Shown: one piece after another, positions 7,138-15,085 of the stretch | Layout: the number at the start of each line of letters is the position of its first letter | Numbering within the stretch: position 1 is the stretch's first letter | DNA from: JAICXG01 sp036494545 | Lineage (GTDB): Bacteria; Verrucomicrobiota; Verrucomicrobiia; Chthoniobacterales; UBA10450 | NCBI GenBank assembly: GCA_036494545.1 | Contig: DASXOB010000022.1 | Location: 551,737 to 615,736 of the forward strand | Length of the DNA stretch: 64,000 nucleotides | Direction: 5' to 3' | The notes under the pieces: generated by a model | Databases searched by the model: none | The model's input: only the letters and a program-made list of their open reading frames with translations | What the model was told of the DNA's origin: nothing | Position numbers and translations under genes: made by a program

Positions 7138-9672
7138 CTAATGGTCGGGACCGAAGTCGAGCGGAGCCGGCGGTTGGCTTTGCAAAAGCGGTTCGTTTCC
7201 CGCTTCGTCGATCGGTCGCACCGGTTGAGCGCGGCGCACTTCCACCTGGCCATCGGGCGCGGGCACGACTGGAATGGCGCGTCTGACCGGTTTGCCCGGA
7301 TCGAAAGGCTGATCGGCGGAGTTGTCCTGCGCGACCGCCTTTGGCTTGTAGGTAGAACCGATGGCCGCGTAAGGATCGTCTTTCGCTACCAACGTCGGGC
7401 CGTGCATTACCACTGCGGGAACAGCCTTCGGGTCGATCGCGAGTGCGGCCCGCGGCCACTGGCCTTCGTCATATTTCTTCACCAACTGCGTGCGCACGGA
7501 ATTACCGTGCACATCGCACGGATCGGTCGGCTTTTGTTCGTCCGTCGCAAGCTCGACGTAGGTGGTGCGTCGCCTAACGACATTCCCGCTCGCGCTCTTC
7601 ACATCTTCGTAACATTTGTTAGTCGCAAGCAGGCCGGACTTGGCACAAATCTCAACCTTTTGCACGCTCGGCGGGACGGGAAAATTCTCGGGCGGATATT
7701 TGCTGGTGGAAGCATTCATGATGTCGACCCAGACAGGCAGTGCGACGGTACTCCCGAACGCGCCACGATAGATTGGTTGTGGCTTATCGAAACCGGCCCA
7801 GACAACGCAGGTCAAATGCGAATCATAGCCTGCAAAGAGAACATCGGTGAAGTCATACGCGGTACCGGTCTTGCCCGCGGCCGGAAATCTTTTCAGCCCA
7901 TATTTCTCGTAAGCCAGCTGACCGGTCCCTTGTGTTAAGGCATCTGTCAGGCAGGAGGTAATCTCGTAGGCGACACCAGGCTTGATGACCGATACCCGCT
8001 CGTTGCGCCTCGGACTTTCCCACACAACGTGACCTGATTTGTCTTCAATCCGATCAAGGACATGCGGCGGCTCCGGTCGCCAACCTTCGTTGGGGAAAAT
8101 CGTGTACGCCAAAGCGAGCTCGGCTAGAGTGATCTCGCTGCTGCCGAGAAAGGTTGAAGGATACGAACGTAATTTACTCTCCACCCCGGCGTCGCGGGCA
8201 ATCTTCAAAACGTTATCGAGTCCGGCATTGTTTCCGATCCGCACCGCAGAACCGTTCTTGGATTTGGCGAGTGCTGCTCGAGCGGTGATTGAGCCTTCAT
8301 AACGGTTGCTGGAATTTTCAGGTCCCCATTCGCCCAGGATGCCGGTCGTACCGCCGATCATGACGGTGCGATTATCGAGCGCTGAATCTTCCACCAGCGA
8401 GCCGGGATAAAGTCCCTTTTGAAAAGCAGCTGCGTAAACAAAGGGCAAAATGGCAGTGCCGGGCGGGCGGCGCGCCTGCAAAGCGCGGTCGAATTCGTTA
8501 TGCTCGAAGTCTCGTCCACCAACGAGCGCGAGAATGCCGCCGGTTTTGTTGTTGAGCGCGATGACTGCACCCTGCAAGTAATCCGGCGCGGGAAAGGCGG
8601 TGGATTTTCCGTTAGGCAAAGTTCGCCCCTTTAGGAGCGCGACATATTGGGCATAGGTCTGGTGATCGTAACCCGGGACCCGCTCGGCGGCGTCGAGTTG
8701 TGCACGGAGCGATTTTTCGGCCACGTCCTGCAGGCCAGCATCGATTGTGGTGTGGATACGAAAACCATCGCTCATCGCCCGATCCCAACCGACAGCGGCG
8801 ATGACCTGTTGGCGAATGTAATCGATGGCGTAGTTCTGGCCGCGAGCGTTTTGCCGATTGCCAACAACGAGGTCTTGCGCCTCGGCACGGTGCATCTGTT
8901 CTTGATCGATCAAGCCAAGATCCTGCATGCGGCCGAGAACAAAATTGCGCGCCTCGCGTGAAGCGTCGCGATCGCTCCAGGGCGAAAGTTTGTTGGGGCT
9001 CTTCACCAAGCCGGCAAGCGTGGCACATTCTGCGAGTGTCATGTCGTGCGCGGGTTTATCGAAGTACCCGCGCGCTGCCGCCTCGGCGCCGTAGAGGCCT
9101 CCTCCGAAATAGATTCGGTTGAGGTAGAGCTCGATGATTTTTTTCTTGGAGAAATTCTCTTCAATGCGACGAGCAACAAACATCTCGAGCAGCTTCCGGC
9201 GAAATGTCTTGCCTTTGAGCTCGAAACTGTTGCGCGCCAGCTGTTGCGTAATGGTGCTCGCCCCCTGGCGCACATGCCCGGCCACGAGATTCTTGCCGGC
9301 TGCCCTAACGATGCCTAACAAATCATAACCGTGGTGTTGGTAGAACTTGTTGTCCTCGGCTGCGATAATGGCATTGATCAGGTCTTGCGGAAGCTGATCG
9401 TAGGGGATGGTCTCGCGGTTTTCGACGTAGATTTGACCAAAAATCTTGTCGTTGCGATCGAGAATGACGCTGGCCGACTCCATCTGTTCGAGATGGGAGA
9501 GATCGAGCGAAGCAGCCTGTTGCTGCAAGCTTGCCGCAAAGGGTAGAAAAGCGAGCAGAGCGCCACCGAGCACGACAAGGACAAAAATCAGCGGGACGTA
9601 AAACCACGGGCGGGCGTACCAGGCGCGTTCGTAGCGCGAGAATTCGGTCGGCGTGTAGTAATCGACAGGCAT
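7138..9672 (-). CDS. PBP1A-type bifunctional penicillin-binding protein with a degenerate SxxK motif
   Basis: This 844-residue inner-membrane protein has one N-terminal TM helix (about 23-46), a GT51 transglycosylase domain (about 65-240) with the catalytic motif EDNKFYQHHG (Glu106), and a C-terminal transpeptidase domain (about 340-640). The SxN motif (SKN) and KTGT are present. However, at the position of the SxxK nucleophile (canonical PGSxxKPF) the sequence reads PPGTAILPF, with Thr406 and Leu409 replacing Ser and Lys. The two changed codons are clear substitutions, not a frameshift. Glycan polymerisation should be retained; acyl-enzyme transpeptidation is probably lost, so it may act as a glycosyltransferase or scaffold. 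The Pro-rich tail (about 780-844) is not part of the usual domains. Confidence 0.9.
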   Translation of the reverse strand: MPVDYYTPTEFSRYERAWYARPWFYVPLIFVLVVLGGALLAFLPFAASLQQQAASLDLSHLEQMESASVILDRNDKIFGQIYVENRETIPYDQLPQDLINAIIAAEDNKFYQHHGYDLLGIVRAAGKNLVAGHVRQGASTITQQLARNSFELKGKTFRRKLLEMFVARRIEENFSKKKIIELYLNRIYFGGGLYGAEAAARGYFDKPAHDMTLAECATLAGLVKSPNKLSPWSDRDASREARNFVLGRMQDLGLIDQEQMHRAEAQDLVVGNRQNARGQNYAIDYIRQQVIAAVGWDRAMSDGFRIHTTIDAGLQDVAEKSLRAQLDAAERVPGYDHQTYAQYVALLKGRTLPNGKSTAFPAPDYLQGAVIALNNKTGGILALVGGRDFEHNEFDRALQARRPPGTAILPFVYAAAFQKGLYPGSLVEDSALDNRTVMIGGTTGILGEWGPENSSNRYEGSITARAALAKSKNGSAVRIGNNAGLDNVLKIARDAGVESKLRSYPSTFLGSSEITLAELALAYTIFPNEGWRPEPPHVLDRIEDKSGHVVWESPRRNERVSVIKPGVAYEITSCLTDALTQGTGQLAYEKYGLKRFPAAGKTGTAYDFTDVLFAGYDSHLTCVVWAGFDKPQPIYRGAFGSTVALPVWVDIMNASTSKYPPENFPVPPSVQKVEICAKSGLLATNKCYEDVKSASGNVVRRRTTYVELATDEQKPTDPCDVHGNSVRTQLVKKYDEGQWPRAALAIDPKAVPAVVMHGPTLVAKDDPYAAIGSTYKPKAVAQDNSADQPFDPGKPVRRAIPVVPAPDGQVEVRRAQPVRPIDEAGNEPLLQSQPPAPLDFGPDH

Positions 9673-9815
9673 GCGGCGAGATGAGCGAAAGCCCGGAAAA
9701 TCGAGGTCGCGCGCAACTTAGCGGCAAACTTCGCGAAAAGCCAAGTGCTTGAAAGGTTGAAACATTACGCGGTTCGATGCTTGAGTAGTGCCGGTTTCCC
9801 CCAGCCGCCAAAATA

Positions 9816-10970
9816 ATGGACGAGAGTAACGACGAGCTCATTCACGATATTCGCGAGGGCATTCGGCGCCGGGGGCCGGTGCCGTTTGCCTGGTTCATGC
9901 AACAGGCGCTTTACCATCCTGCGCACGGCTATTATAGCTCCGGGCGCTGTGAGATTGGCCGGCGCGGCGATTATTTCACCAGTGTGAGCGTCGGGCCGCT
10001 CTTCGGACGTTTGCTCGCCGGTCAGTTCGCGGAGATCTGGGAAACGCTCGACCGGCCTAACGAATTTGTGATTGTCGAACAAGGCGCTCACCACGGGGAA
10101 TTCGCCGCCGACGTTCTGGAAGCGATGCGCGAGCATCACGCGGAGTGTTTCGCCAGGATGCGCTATCGCCTCATCGAGCCGTTTCCGATTCTTCGACGCC
10201 GGCAGGAGGGCGTGCTGCGACAATTTCGGGACCAGGTGGAATGGGCCGAGTCGCTCGAAACGATGGCGTCGTTTTGCGGCGTGCATTTTTCCAATGAACT
10301 GCTGGATGCAATGCCGGTGCACCTTTTGGTCGCGACTGACGAAGAAGACGAACTCCGGTGGAGCGAGCGGCTGGTCGAGCGAACTTCTTGCGGGTTCACT
10401 TTTGTTGATCGTCCAATCACCGACCCGCGCGTGGCAGCGCGTCTAACGAAAATTCCGGCCGCAGTCGTGCCGGGCTACGAGACGGAAGTCAATCTGGCGG
10501 CGCTCGACTGGATTGAAGCTCTCGCCGACAAACTGGAGCGTGGCGTAATCCTGATTGCTGACTACGGATTGACGCGAGAAGAGTTTTACGCGCCTAGTCG
10601 GCGCACCGGCACATTGCAATGCTATTCCGAACATCGCGTTTTGCCTTCGCTTTTGGAGCGGGTCGGCCAGAGCGACCTGACGACGCATGTGGAATGGACG
10701 AGCCTCGCGGAGAGGGCGGAGGAATGCGGCCTAACGATTGCCGGCTTCACCGATCAGCATCATTTTCTCACTGGCCTGCTCACCAGTCATCCGGACCTGG
10801 CCTCCGCAGGCGCGGAAAAGAGTCGGGCACTGCAAACCCTTATTCACCCTGAATTTCTCGGAACAAGATTTCAATTTCTTGGCCTAACGAAACATTTTCC
10901 CGCTGACACTTCGTTAGACGGATTCCATTTCGCGCGCCACCCAAGGAAGTCCTTGGGTTTGAAAAATTAG
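9816..10970 (+). CDS. MidA/NDUFAF7-like SAM-dependent methyltransferase
   Basis: The product is 384 residues and matches the DUF185/COG1565 family. It has the family start (PVPFAWFMQQALYHPAHGYY, near 21-40), GDYFTSVSVGPLFGRLLAGQ, the SAM-binding segment FVIVEQGAHHGEFAADVLEAM (split over residues 83-103), FSNELLDAMPVHLL and LIADYGLTREEFY. In mitochondria the homologue dimethylates an arginine of a complex I subunit; in bacteria the substrate is usually unknown, so only protein-arginine methylation is a reasonable guess. It is divergent from the PBP gene, with a 143-bp intergenic region. It contains two exact copies of the CCTAACGA motif at 10730 and 10883, besides one at 10056. Confidence 0.85.
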   Translation: MDESNDELIHDIREGIRRRGPVPFAWFMQQALYHPAHGYYSSGRCEIGRRGDYFTSVSVGPLFGRLLAGQFAEIWETLDRPNEFVIVEQGAHHGEFAADVLEAMREHHAECFARMRYRLIEPFPILRRRQEGVLRQFRDQVEWAESLETMASFCGVHFSNELLDAMPVHLLVATDEEDELRWSERLVERTSCGFTFVDRPITDPRVAARLTKIPAAVVPGYETEVNLAALDWIEALADKLERGVILIADYGLTREEFYAPSRRTGTLQCYSEHRVLPSLLERVGQSDLTTHVEWTSLAERAEECGLTIAGFTDQHHFLTGLLTSHPDLASAGAEKSRALQTLIHPEFLGTRFQFLGLTKHFPADTSLDGFHFARHPRKSLGLKN

Positions 10971-11242
10971 ATCAACGGCGAGGCTTCGCTCTCGACGTGC
11001 TTCAATTTTCCGCCGGCCTGTCCGATCACTCCGAGAAGCGATTCCAGATTTGTGCGGGTCGGATTGTAGCGGATGGAAATCTTACTCGGTGCAATATCCC
11101 AGGCCTCGAAGGCCTGGGGATCGATTTTCTCAAGGTCATCGCGCAGATTTTTTTCCTGCTCAGGATCCAGCGCTTCCTCGAGCTCGATCTCGGCCGTTAC
11201 GTATTCCTCGGCCCCCGAAGTGGGATCTTTTTCGTGGGCCAT
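10967..11242 (-). CDS. small HMA-like protein
   Basis: The protein is about 91 residues from the ATG at 11242. A longer form from 11284 would overlap the upstream transporter gene by 23 bp and adds MLAVRQLKRRDLLI. The C-terminal half (AWDIAPSKISIRYNPTRTNL, then ESLLGVIGQAGGKL) has the beta-alpha-beta pattern and final GVIGQAG helix of heavy-metal-associated ferredoxin-like folds, but lacks the metal-binding CxxC. The family is not recognised; a small cytosolic fold of unknown role is the safe call. It follows the POT transporter gene on the same strand and overlaps the convergent methyltransferase by 4 bp. Confidence 0.6.
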   Translation of the reverse strand: MAHEKDPTSGAEEYVTAEIELEEALDPEQEKNLRDDLEKIDPQAFEAWDIAPSKISIRYNPTRTNLESLLGVIGQAGGKLKHVESEASPLI

Positions 11243-11261
11243 AATCAGCAAGTCGCGACGC

Positions 11262-12686
11262 TTAAGTTGGCGCACCGCCAGCAATGATCGGCTCAGTCGC
11301 GATTTCGTCTTCGGTCAACTGCGACTGAAGATAGGTGCGTCCTTTGTAGAAGCAGGCGAGCACGACAAAGATCGCAGCCGCAACGAACATCACGATGGTG
11401 AAGAAGCTGAAGTATTGGTAGTCGGTCAGCTTTTTCGTGCCGTCGGCGTTCAAGTCCCAGGCATTGAACAACCCGACAAAAAATTCTCCCGTGGCAATGA
11501 ACAACAACCAAAGCGCCATGACCGAGCTCTTCATCGAGTTGGGTGCTTGTGTGTAAGAGAACTCGAGGCCGGTGATGGAGACCATCGCTTCGCCGAGCGT
11601 TAGTACGCCGTAAGCAAGCAATTGCCAGTTGATACTCGGCCTCAGGCCCTGGTCGATCTGACCTTGGATCCAAACGATGACGACGAAGCTGAAGGCGGTT
11701 AGAAACAAGCCGATCCCAATCTTGCGCAACGAGGTGAGCGGAAAGACGCGATTGATCGCTGGATAAATGACGTAGTTCACCAGCGGAATGAAAAGCAGAA
11801 TGAAAATCGGATTCGCGGTCTGCACCTGTGCCGCGATCAGGTTCATTCCCATCCAATGCAGATTCATCTTCTCGGCTTGCAGCGTCCACTCCACGCCGTT
11901 GCTCATGCCCCAGAGCGCCCAGAAGAAGAGGATGAAGAGATAAACCAGCGCGATTCGGCCGAGGGTGGCCAAGCCTGCGCGGCTAAAAGTTTCGCGCAAA
12001 TAACCAAGACCAGCCGGCGGCACATGCACCATTTTGTGGCGACCCGCCCAGAAGAAAATCGTCGCGATTACCATCGAGATACCGGGAATGCCGAAGGCCC
12101 AGCGTGGTCCCAGCGTTCCATTGGCCAGCAACCATGGACAGAGAATGGAAGAAATGAAGGAGCCGGCGTTAATCGAAAAATAAAACCAGCCAAACATCTT
12201 CGAGAGCAGATGCTTGTTCGATTCGCCAAACTGATCGCCGACGTTGGCGGAGACGCAGGGCTTTATTCCGCCCGAGCCGATGCAAATAAGCCCAAGGCCA
12301 ATCGCGAGCATGGTGCGTTGGCCGATGCCGATGCCCCACGAGGTATCCATCAGAGCGAGAGTGAGGCTTCCGAGGCAATAAATCATCGAAAGCCAGAGGA
12401 TCGTTCGATACTTGCCTAACCAGCCGTCTGCCAGGATCGCGCCAAAGATGGGAAGATAGTAAACGCCCGAGACGAAGTAATGGGTGTATTCGTAAGCCTC
12501 GTTAGGCCGCATCGGCGCCAGCGCCCCGGACTGATTCAGAATATAATGCGCCATGAAGACGGTCAGAATCGACTTCATGCCGTAGAAGTTGAAGCGCTCG
12601 GCGGCTTCGTTGCCGATGATGTAAGGCACACCCGGCGGGAGTGTGCTGATGTTGGGCGGCGACGTGAGGTATTTGGATTCAGCCAT
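11262..12686 (-). CDS. POT-family proton-dependent oligopeptide transporter
   Basis: The product is a 474-residue polytopic membrane protein of the MFS POT/PTR2 family, which imports di- and tripeptides with protons. Family features include the N-terminal ERFNFYGMKSILTVFMAHYI (ERFxxYG motif, near 30), GSGGIKPCVSANVGDQF (near 138-155) and FYFSINAGSFISS (near 168). About 12 TM segments can be counted. The ExxERFxYY motif is slightly shortened (EAAERFNFYG) but the proton-coupling Glu and Arg are present. It is probably followed in an operon by the HMA-like gene. The motif TCGTTAGG at 12499 encodes Pro-Asn-Glu here. Confidence 0.9.
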   Translation of the reverse strand: MAESKYLTSPPNISTLPPGVPYIIGNEAAERFNFYGMKSILTVFMAHYILNQSGALAPMRPNEAYEYTHYFVSGVYYLPIFGAILADGWLGKYRTILWLSMIYCLGSLTLALMDTSWGIGIGQRTMLAIGLGLICIGSGGIKPCVSANVGDQFGESNKHLLSKMFGWFYFSINAGSFISSILCPWLLANGTLGPRWAFGIPGISMVIATIFFWAGRHKMVHVPPAGLGYLRETFSRAGLATLGRIALVYLFILFFWALWGMSNGVEWTLQAEKMNLHWMGMNLIAAQVQTANPIFILLFIPLVNYVIYPAINRVFPLTSLRKIGIGLFLTAFSFVVIVWIQGQIDQGLRPSINWQLLAYGVLTLGEAMVSITGLEFSYTQAPNSMKSSVMALWLLFIATGEFFVGLFNAWDLNADGTKKLTDYQYFSFFTIVMFVAAAIFVVLACFYKGRTYLQSQLTEDEIATEPIIAGGAPT

Positions 12687-12716
12687 GGCGCGGCTTCTTA
12701 TTAGGCGAGCGATTTG

Positions 12717-12932
12717 TTAGGGCGTCGGTGATGGAAAAAAGTTGGCCGGCGTAGCCTCACTCCGCCGCGGCGGCCGCTGGGCCTCCGCTCCTTCGGGTTG
12801 CTCGACATCGAGTGGATGGAGATGCTCCTGTTGCAACTCGGGCAGTTCCCCGACCTGATGCTGTTCGCAGGAATTGAAGAAAAGAAGACAACCGGCGAGC
12901 GCCGCGAGCGTGAAGGAGCAGGACCGAAACAT
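12717..12932 (-). CDS. small putative lipoprotein
   Basis: The product is 71 residues. MFRSCSFTLAALAGCLLFFN followed by SCEQ resembles a lipoprotein signal peptide, with Cys near residue 22 as acylation site, although the lipobox is not a perfect match. The rest is a Glu/Gln/His-rich and Pro-rich hydrophilic tail with no recognisable fold. The start at 12932 was chosen because upstream in-frame sequence is Arg-rich and unconvincing. Its TAA stop lies inside a CCTAACAA variant of the window's iterated motif. Confidence 0.5.
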   Translation of the reverse strand: MFRSCSFTLAALAGCLLFFNSCEQHQVGELPELQQEHLHPLDVEQPEGAEAQRPPRRSEATPANFFPSPTP

Positions 12933-13111
12933 GCGCGGGCAAGAGTAAGGGGCGAGGTACGCACGGCGCAACAAAAAGTTCGGCGCGAGTTTCGGTGAAT
13001 TGCCGGCAGCCAAAAAAGAGGCGCTCGCTGCCAGTCTCAAGACCAGTCGGCGCCGGGGCGTAATTTCCTTCTGCGCTGCAGAGGCCGGCAAATCCCTAGT
13101 CTAACAAATGC

Positions 13112-13618
13112 CTAACGAAGAGCGCGCGGCCGAAAGATTTTTACTCCCAGCAGCCCGAAAAGGGTCCCAAAGATTCCGCAGAAAATGGCGCTCCCAGCCA
13201 GTTGGAAAAGGAAGACGTACCATTGAAACGGCTTTGCCGCTTGTTGCGCCATGCCATCGCGCATTGCGTCGAGCGTGACCGGCCGAAGAAACGAACCAAG
13301 AATCGCGAGGAGCAACTGCGCGTTTTGTCGCTGCCAGAGTTGATAATCGAAAAAGAGCCAGATCAAATCTCCGATTACGATCGCCACCAGGACGCCGAAG
13401 AACGTGCTCAAAAATCCGAGTTTTGCTCCATCCTTGAATTGCATTCTCTGACCGCGAAGCGAGACCGCATGCCAGATTGCCACGAGGGCGCCAACGATGT
13501 ATGCCGGCACAATGAAAACGTTCACGTAGGGCAACAGGCAAATAATCGCGGTCGTCGCCGCGCCGATATAGAGTGATGTTTCTGTGTCGGGTTTCGCCAC
13601 CATCTCATTCGCCTCCAT
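13112..13618 (-). CDS. DUF4199-like membrane protein
   Basis: The 168-residue protein has about four hydrophobic segments: ICLLPYVNVFIVPAYIVGAL (about 27-48), FLSTFFGVLVAIVIGDLIWL (about 69-89) and two near the C terminus (about 135-160, QLAGSAIFCGIFGTLFGLLG). The length and TM pattern resemble DUF4199 proteins, whose function is unknown; the match is by pattern only. It heads a leftward run (lipoprotein, POT transporter, HMA-like protein). The TAG stop (13112-13114) lies inside an exact copy of the TCGTTAGG motif. Confidence 0.65.
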   Translation of the reverse strand: MEANEMVAKPDTETSLYIGAATTAIICLLPYVNVFIVPAYIVGALVAIWHAVSLRGQRMQFKDGAKLGFLSTFFGVLVAIVIGDLIWLFFDYQLWQRQNAQLLLAILGSFLRPVTLDAMRDGMAQQAAKPFQWYVFLFQLAGSAIFCGIFGTLFGLLGVKIFRPRALR

Positions 13619-13777
13619 GGCTTTCTTAGAGCAAAAAGAACTGACGAGGGCGAGAAAAAGTTGCGCCCAAACGCCTCCGCCGAAGCGATCGTGATTTTGT
13701 CGGCTTCCCGCGGGATTTCATGTAATTAGTTCTCCGGCAATGGGACAAGCTCTGGTGATCTCCGAAACTTTCTTCCG

Positions 13778-14611
13778 ATGAAGCTGGAAGCGCTCCGATC
13801 CGTTCCGCTCTTTCGTGCCCTCGATGAAGAAGCCGCCGTCGAACTATGTCAATTACTCACCACAAACGAAGTCACCTCCGGCACTTGTCTCTTCCGGCGC
13901 GGTGATGCCGGCGAGTCCATGTACCTCATCGAGCGCGGCTCAATCAAGATCAGCGTGAAGGATGCCGACGGCCACGACACGACTCTGGCTGAGTTGGGGA
14001 AAGGAGAATTCTTTGGTGAAATGTCTTTACTCGATGGGCACGTGCGCTCGGCGGATGCAACGGCGAGCGCGGATTCCCTGCTCGCCGTCTTGCCGCGGGC
14101 CGAGTTCCGCGCCTTTCTGCGCAAGAATCCCGATGTTGCCCTTGGGATTCTCACCGCGTTGACCCATCGTCTGCGGCGCACGGACGACCTGCTACGGCAT
14201 CGGGTGTCGCGTAATGTAAACGAAGAAGAAGCCGCGCACCTAACGATGGCCGATCGCGCCGCCGACGTACTCGCCGAATTCGGCGGAAGCTGGAAATTTA
14301 TTGGCGTATCGATCTCCTTCACCATTTTCTGGATCCTGCTGAACACCTGGTTCCTTCTAAGACCTTTTGATGAATATCCCTACGTCCTCCTCAATCTCGT
14401 TCTCGGTATGATTGCTGGTTTGCAGGCGCCAATCATCATGATGTCGCAAAATCGTCAGGGCCAGAAAGACCGGCTCCGGGCCGACCTCGACTACCGGGTA
14501 AATCTGAAAAACGAATTGTTGCTCTCGGAGGTCTTGCGCCGATTGGAGGCGCTCGAAATTCATCGTTACTCACGACCGGAGGACGACTTCGAAATCCGCC
14601 GCCCGGACTAA
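13778..14611 (+). CDS. cyclic nucleotide-binding domain fused to DUF1003 membrane domain
   Basis: The 277-residue protein has an N-terminal cNMP-binding beta-roll (about 5-120) with the phosphate-binding cassette GKGEFFGEMSLLDGHVRSAD. There is no DNA-binding helix-turn-helix. The C-terminal half is DUF1003: two TM helices (about 168-187 and 198-217) and the family signature LNLVLGMIAGLQAPIIMMSQ followed by NRQGQKDR. The ligand could be cAMP or c-di-GMP; this cannot be decided from sequence. A membrane-anchored nucleotide sensor is inferred. The gene stands alone; tRNA-Ser lies downstream on the opposite strand. Confidence 0.85.
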   Translation: MKLEALRSVPLFRALDEEAAVELCQLLTTNEVTSGTCLFRRGDAGESMYLIERGSIKISVKDADGHDTTLAELGKGEFFGEMSLLDGHVRSADATASADSLLAVLPRAEFRAFLRKNPDVALGILTALTHRLRRTDDLLRHRVSRNVNEEEAAHLTMADRAADVLAEFGGSWKFIGVSISFTIFWILLNTWFLLRPFDEYPYVLLNLVLGMIAGLQAPIIMMSQNRQGQKDRLRADLDYRVNLKNELLLSEVLRRLEALEIHRYSRPEDDFEIRRPD

Positions 14612-14622
14612 GCCGGAGCTGG

Positions 14623-14711
14623 CGGAAGGGGTGGGATTCGAACCCACGGTGAGTTTCACCCCACGCTCGATTTCGAGTCGAGTGCCTTAAACCGGACTCA
14701 GCCACCCTTCC
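14623..14711 (-). tRNA. tRNA-Ser(CGA)
   Basis: On the minus strand the sequence begins GGAAGGG at 14711 and its acceptor partner CCCTTCC ends at 14624, with discriminator G at 14623; the CCA end is not encoded. The anticodon arm is CTCGA-CTCGAAA-TCGAG, giving anticodon CGA (reads UCG). A long variable arm, as expected for class II serine tRNAs, precedes the T arm with GGTTCGAATCC-type sequence. Length is 89 nt. Confidence 0.95.
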
Positions 14712-15085
14712 CCGGGAGCGCTACTATGAAATCGCTTGTTTGATTTGCAATCGTGAAACAGGGCGGGGCGCGAGACATTTTTCGTCACCCAGTCTGTGCT
14801 GTCCGCGGCGCTAAGGTAAGAGCACAAACCTGAAAAATTTACTTTACGCAGTCGTGTCCTCGGAGGCCAGCGGAGCCGTCCCCGCCCAAGACTAATGCGC
14901 CTTCCCGTGGGGCAAAAAAATGTTACAATAAAGTGCTTGATCAGCCGCGAACTCTGGCCGCATATGGTGGTCGCGCTGATCGCAGCCCCAATATCCTGTT
15001 GTTAGCTGTTGTTCTCAGGATATTCACGAGCTGCCTCAGAGGAGTATTCACTTTTATTAACAATAACCCGAACCGCCTTCGACCA
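14712..15085 (+). other. noncoding leader upstream of nrdJ
   Basis: About 370 bp separate tRNA-Ser from the chosen nrdJ start. A reading frame is open upstream to 14933, but the encoded peptide does not look like the NrdJ N terminus, so I treat it as leader. It contains the inverted repeat listed separately and a GAGGAG-like sequence near 15040. I looked for a cobalamin riboswitch because the enzyme uses B12 and could not recognise a B12 box with confidence. Confidence 0.4.
14990..15024 (+). promoter_or_regulatory. perfect inverted repeat in the nrdJ leader
   Basis: AATATCCTG at 14990-14998 and CAGGATATT at 15016-15024 are perfect reverse complements, 17 nt apart. The repeat lies about 60-95 bp upstream of the nrdJ ATG. 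It could be an operator for a dimeric repressor or an RNA hairpin in the leader; it has no U-run and so is not a simple terminator. It does not match the NrdR box consensus as I know it. Confidence 0.4.

Noticed and set aside
6979..7938. 319-codon open frame on the plus strand
   Set aside because: It is antisense to the PBP1A gene and Arg/His-rich, without domain features.
14740..15085. cobalamin riboswitch before nrdJ
   Set aside because: I could not identify a B12 box or the expected stems by eye; only an inverted repeat is supported.
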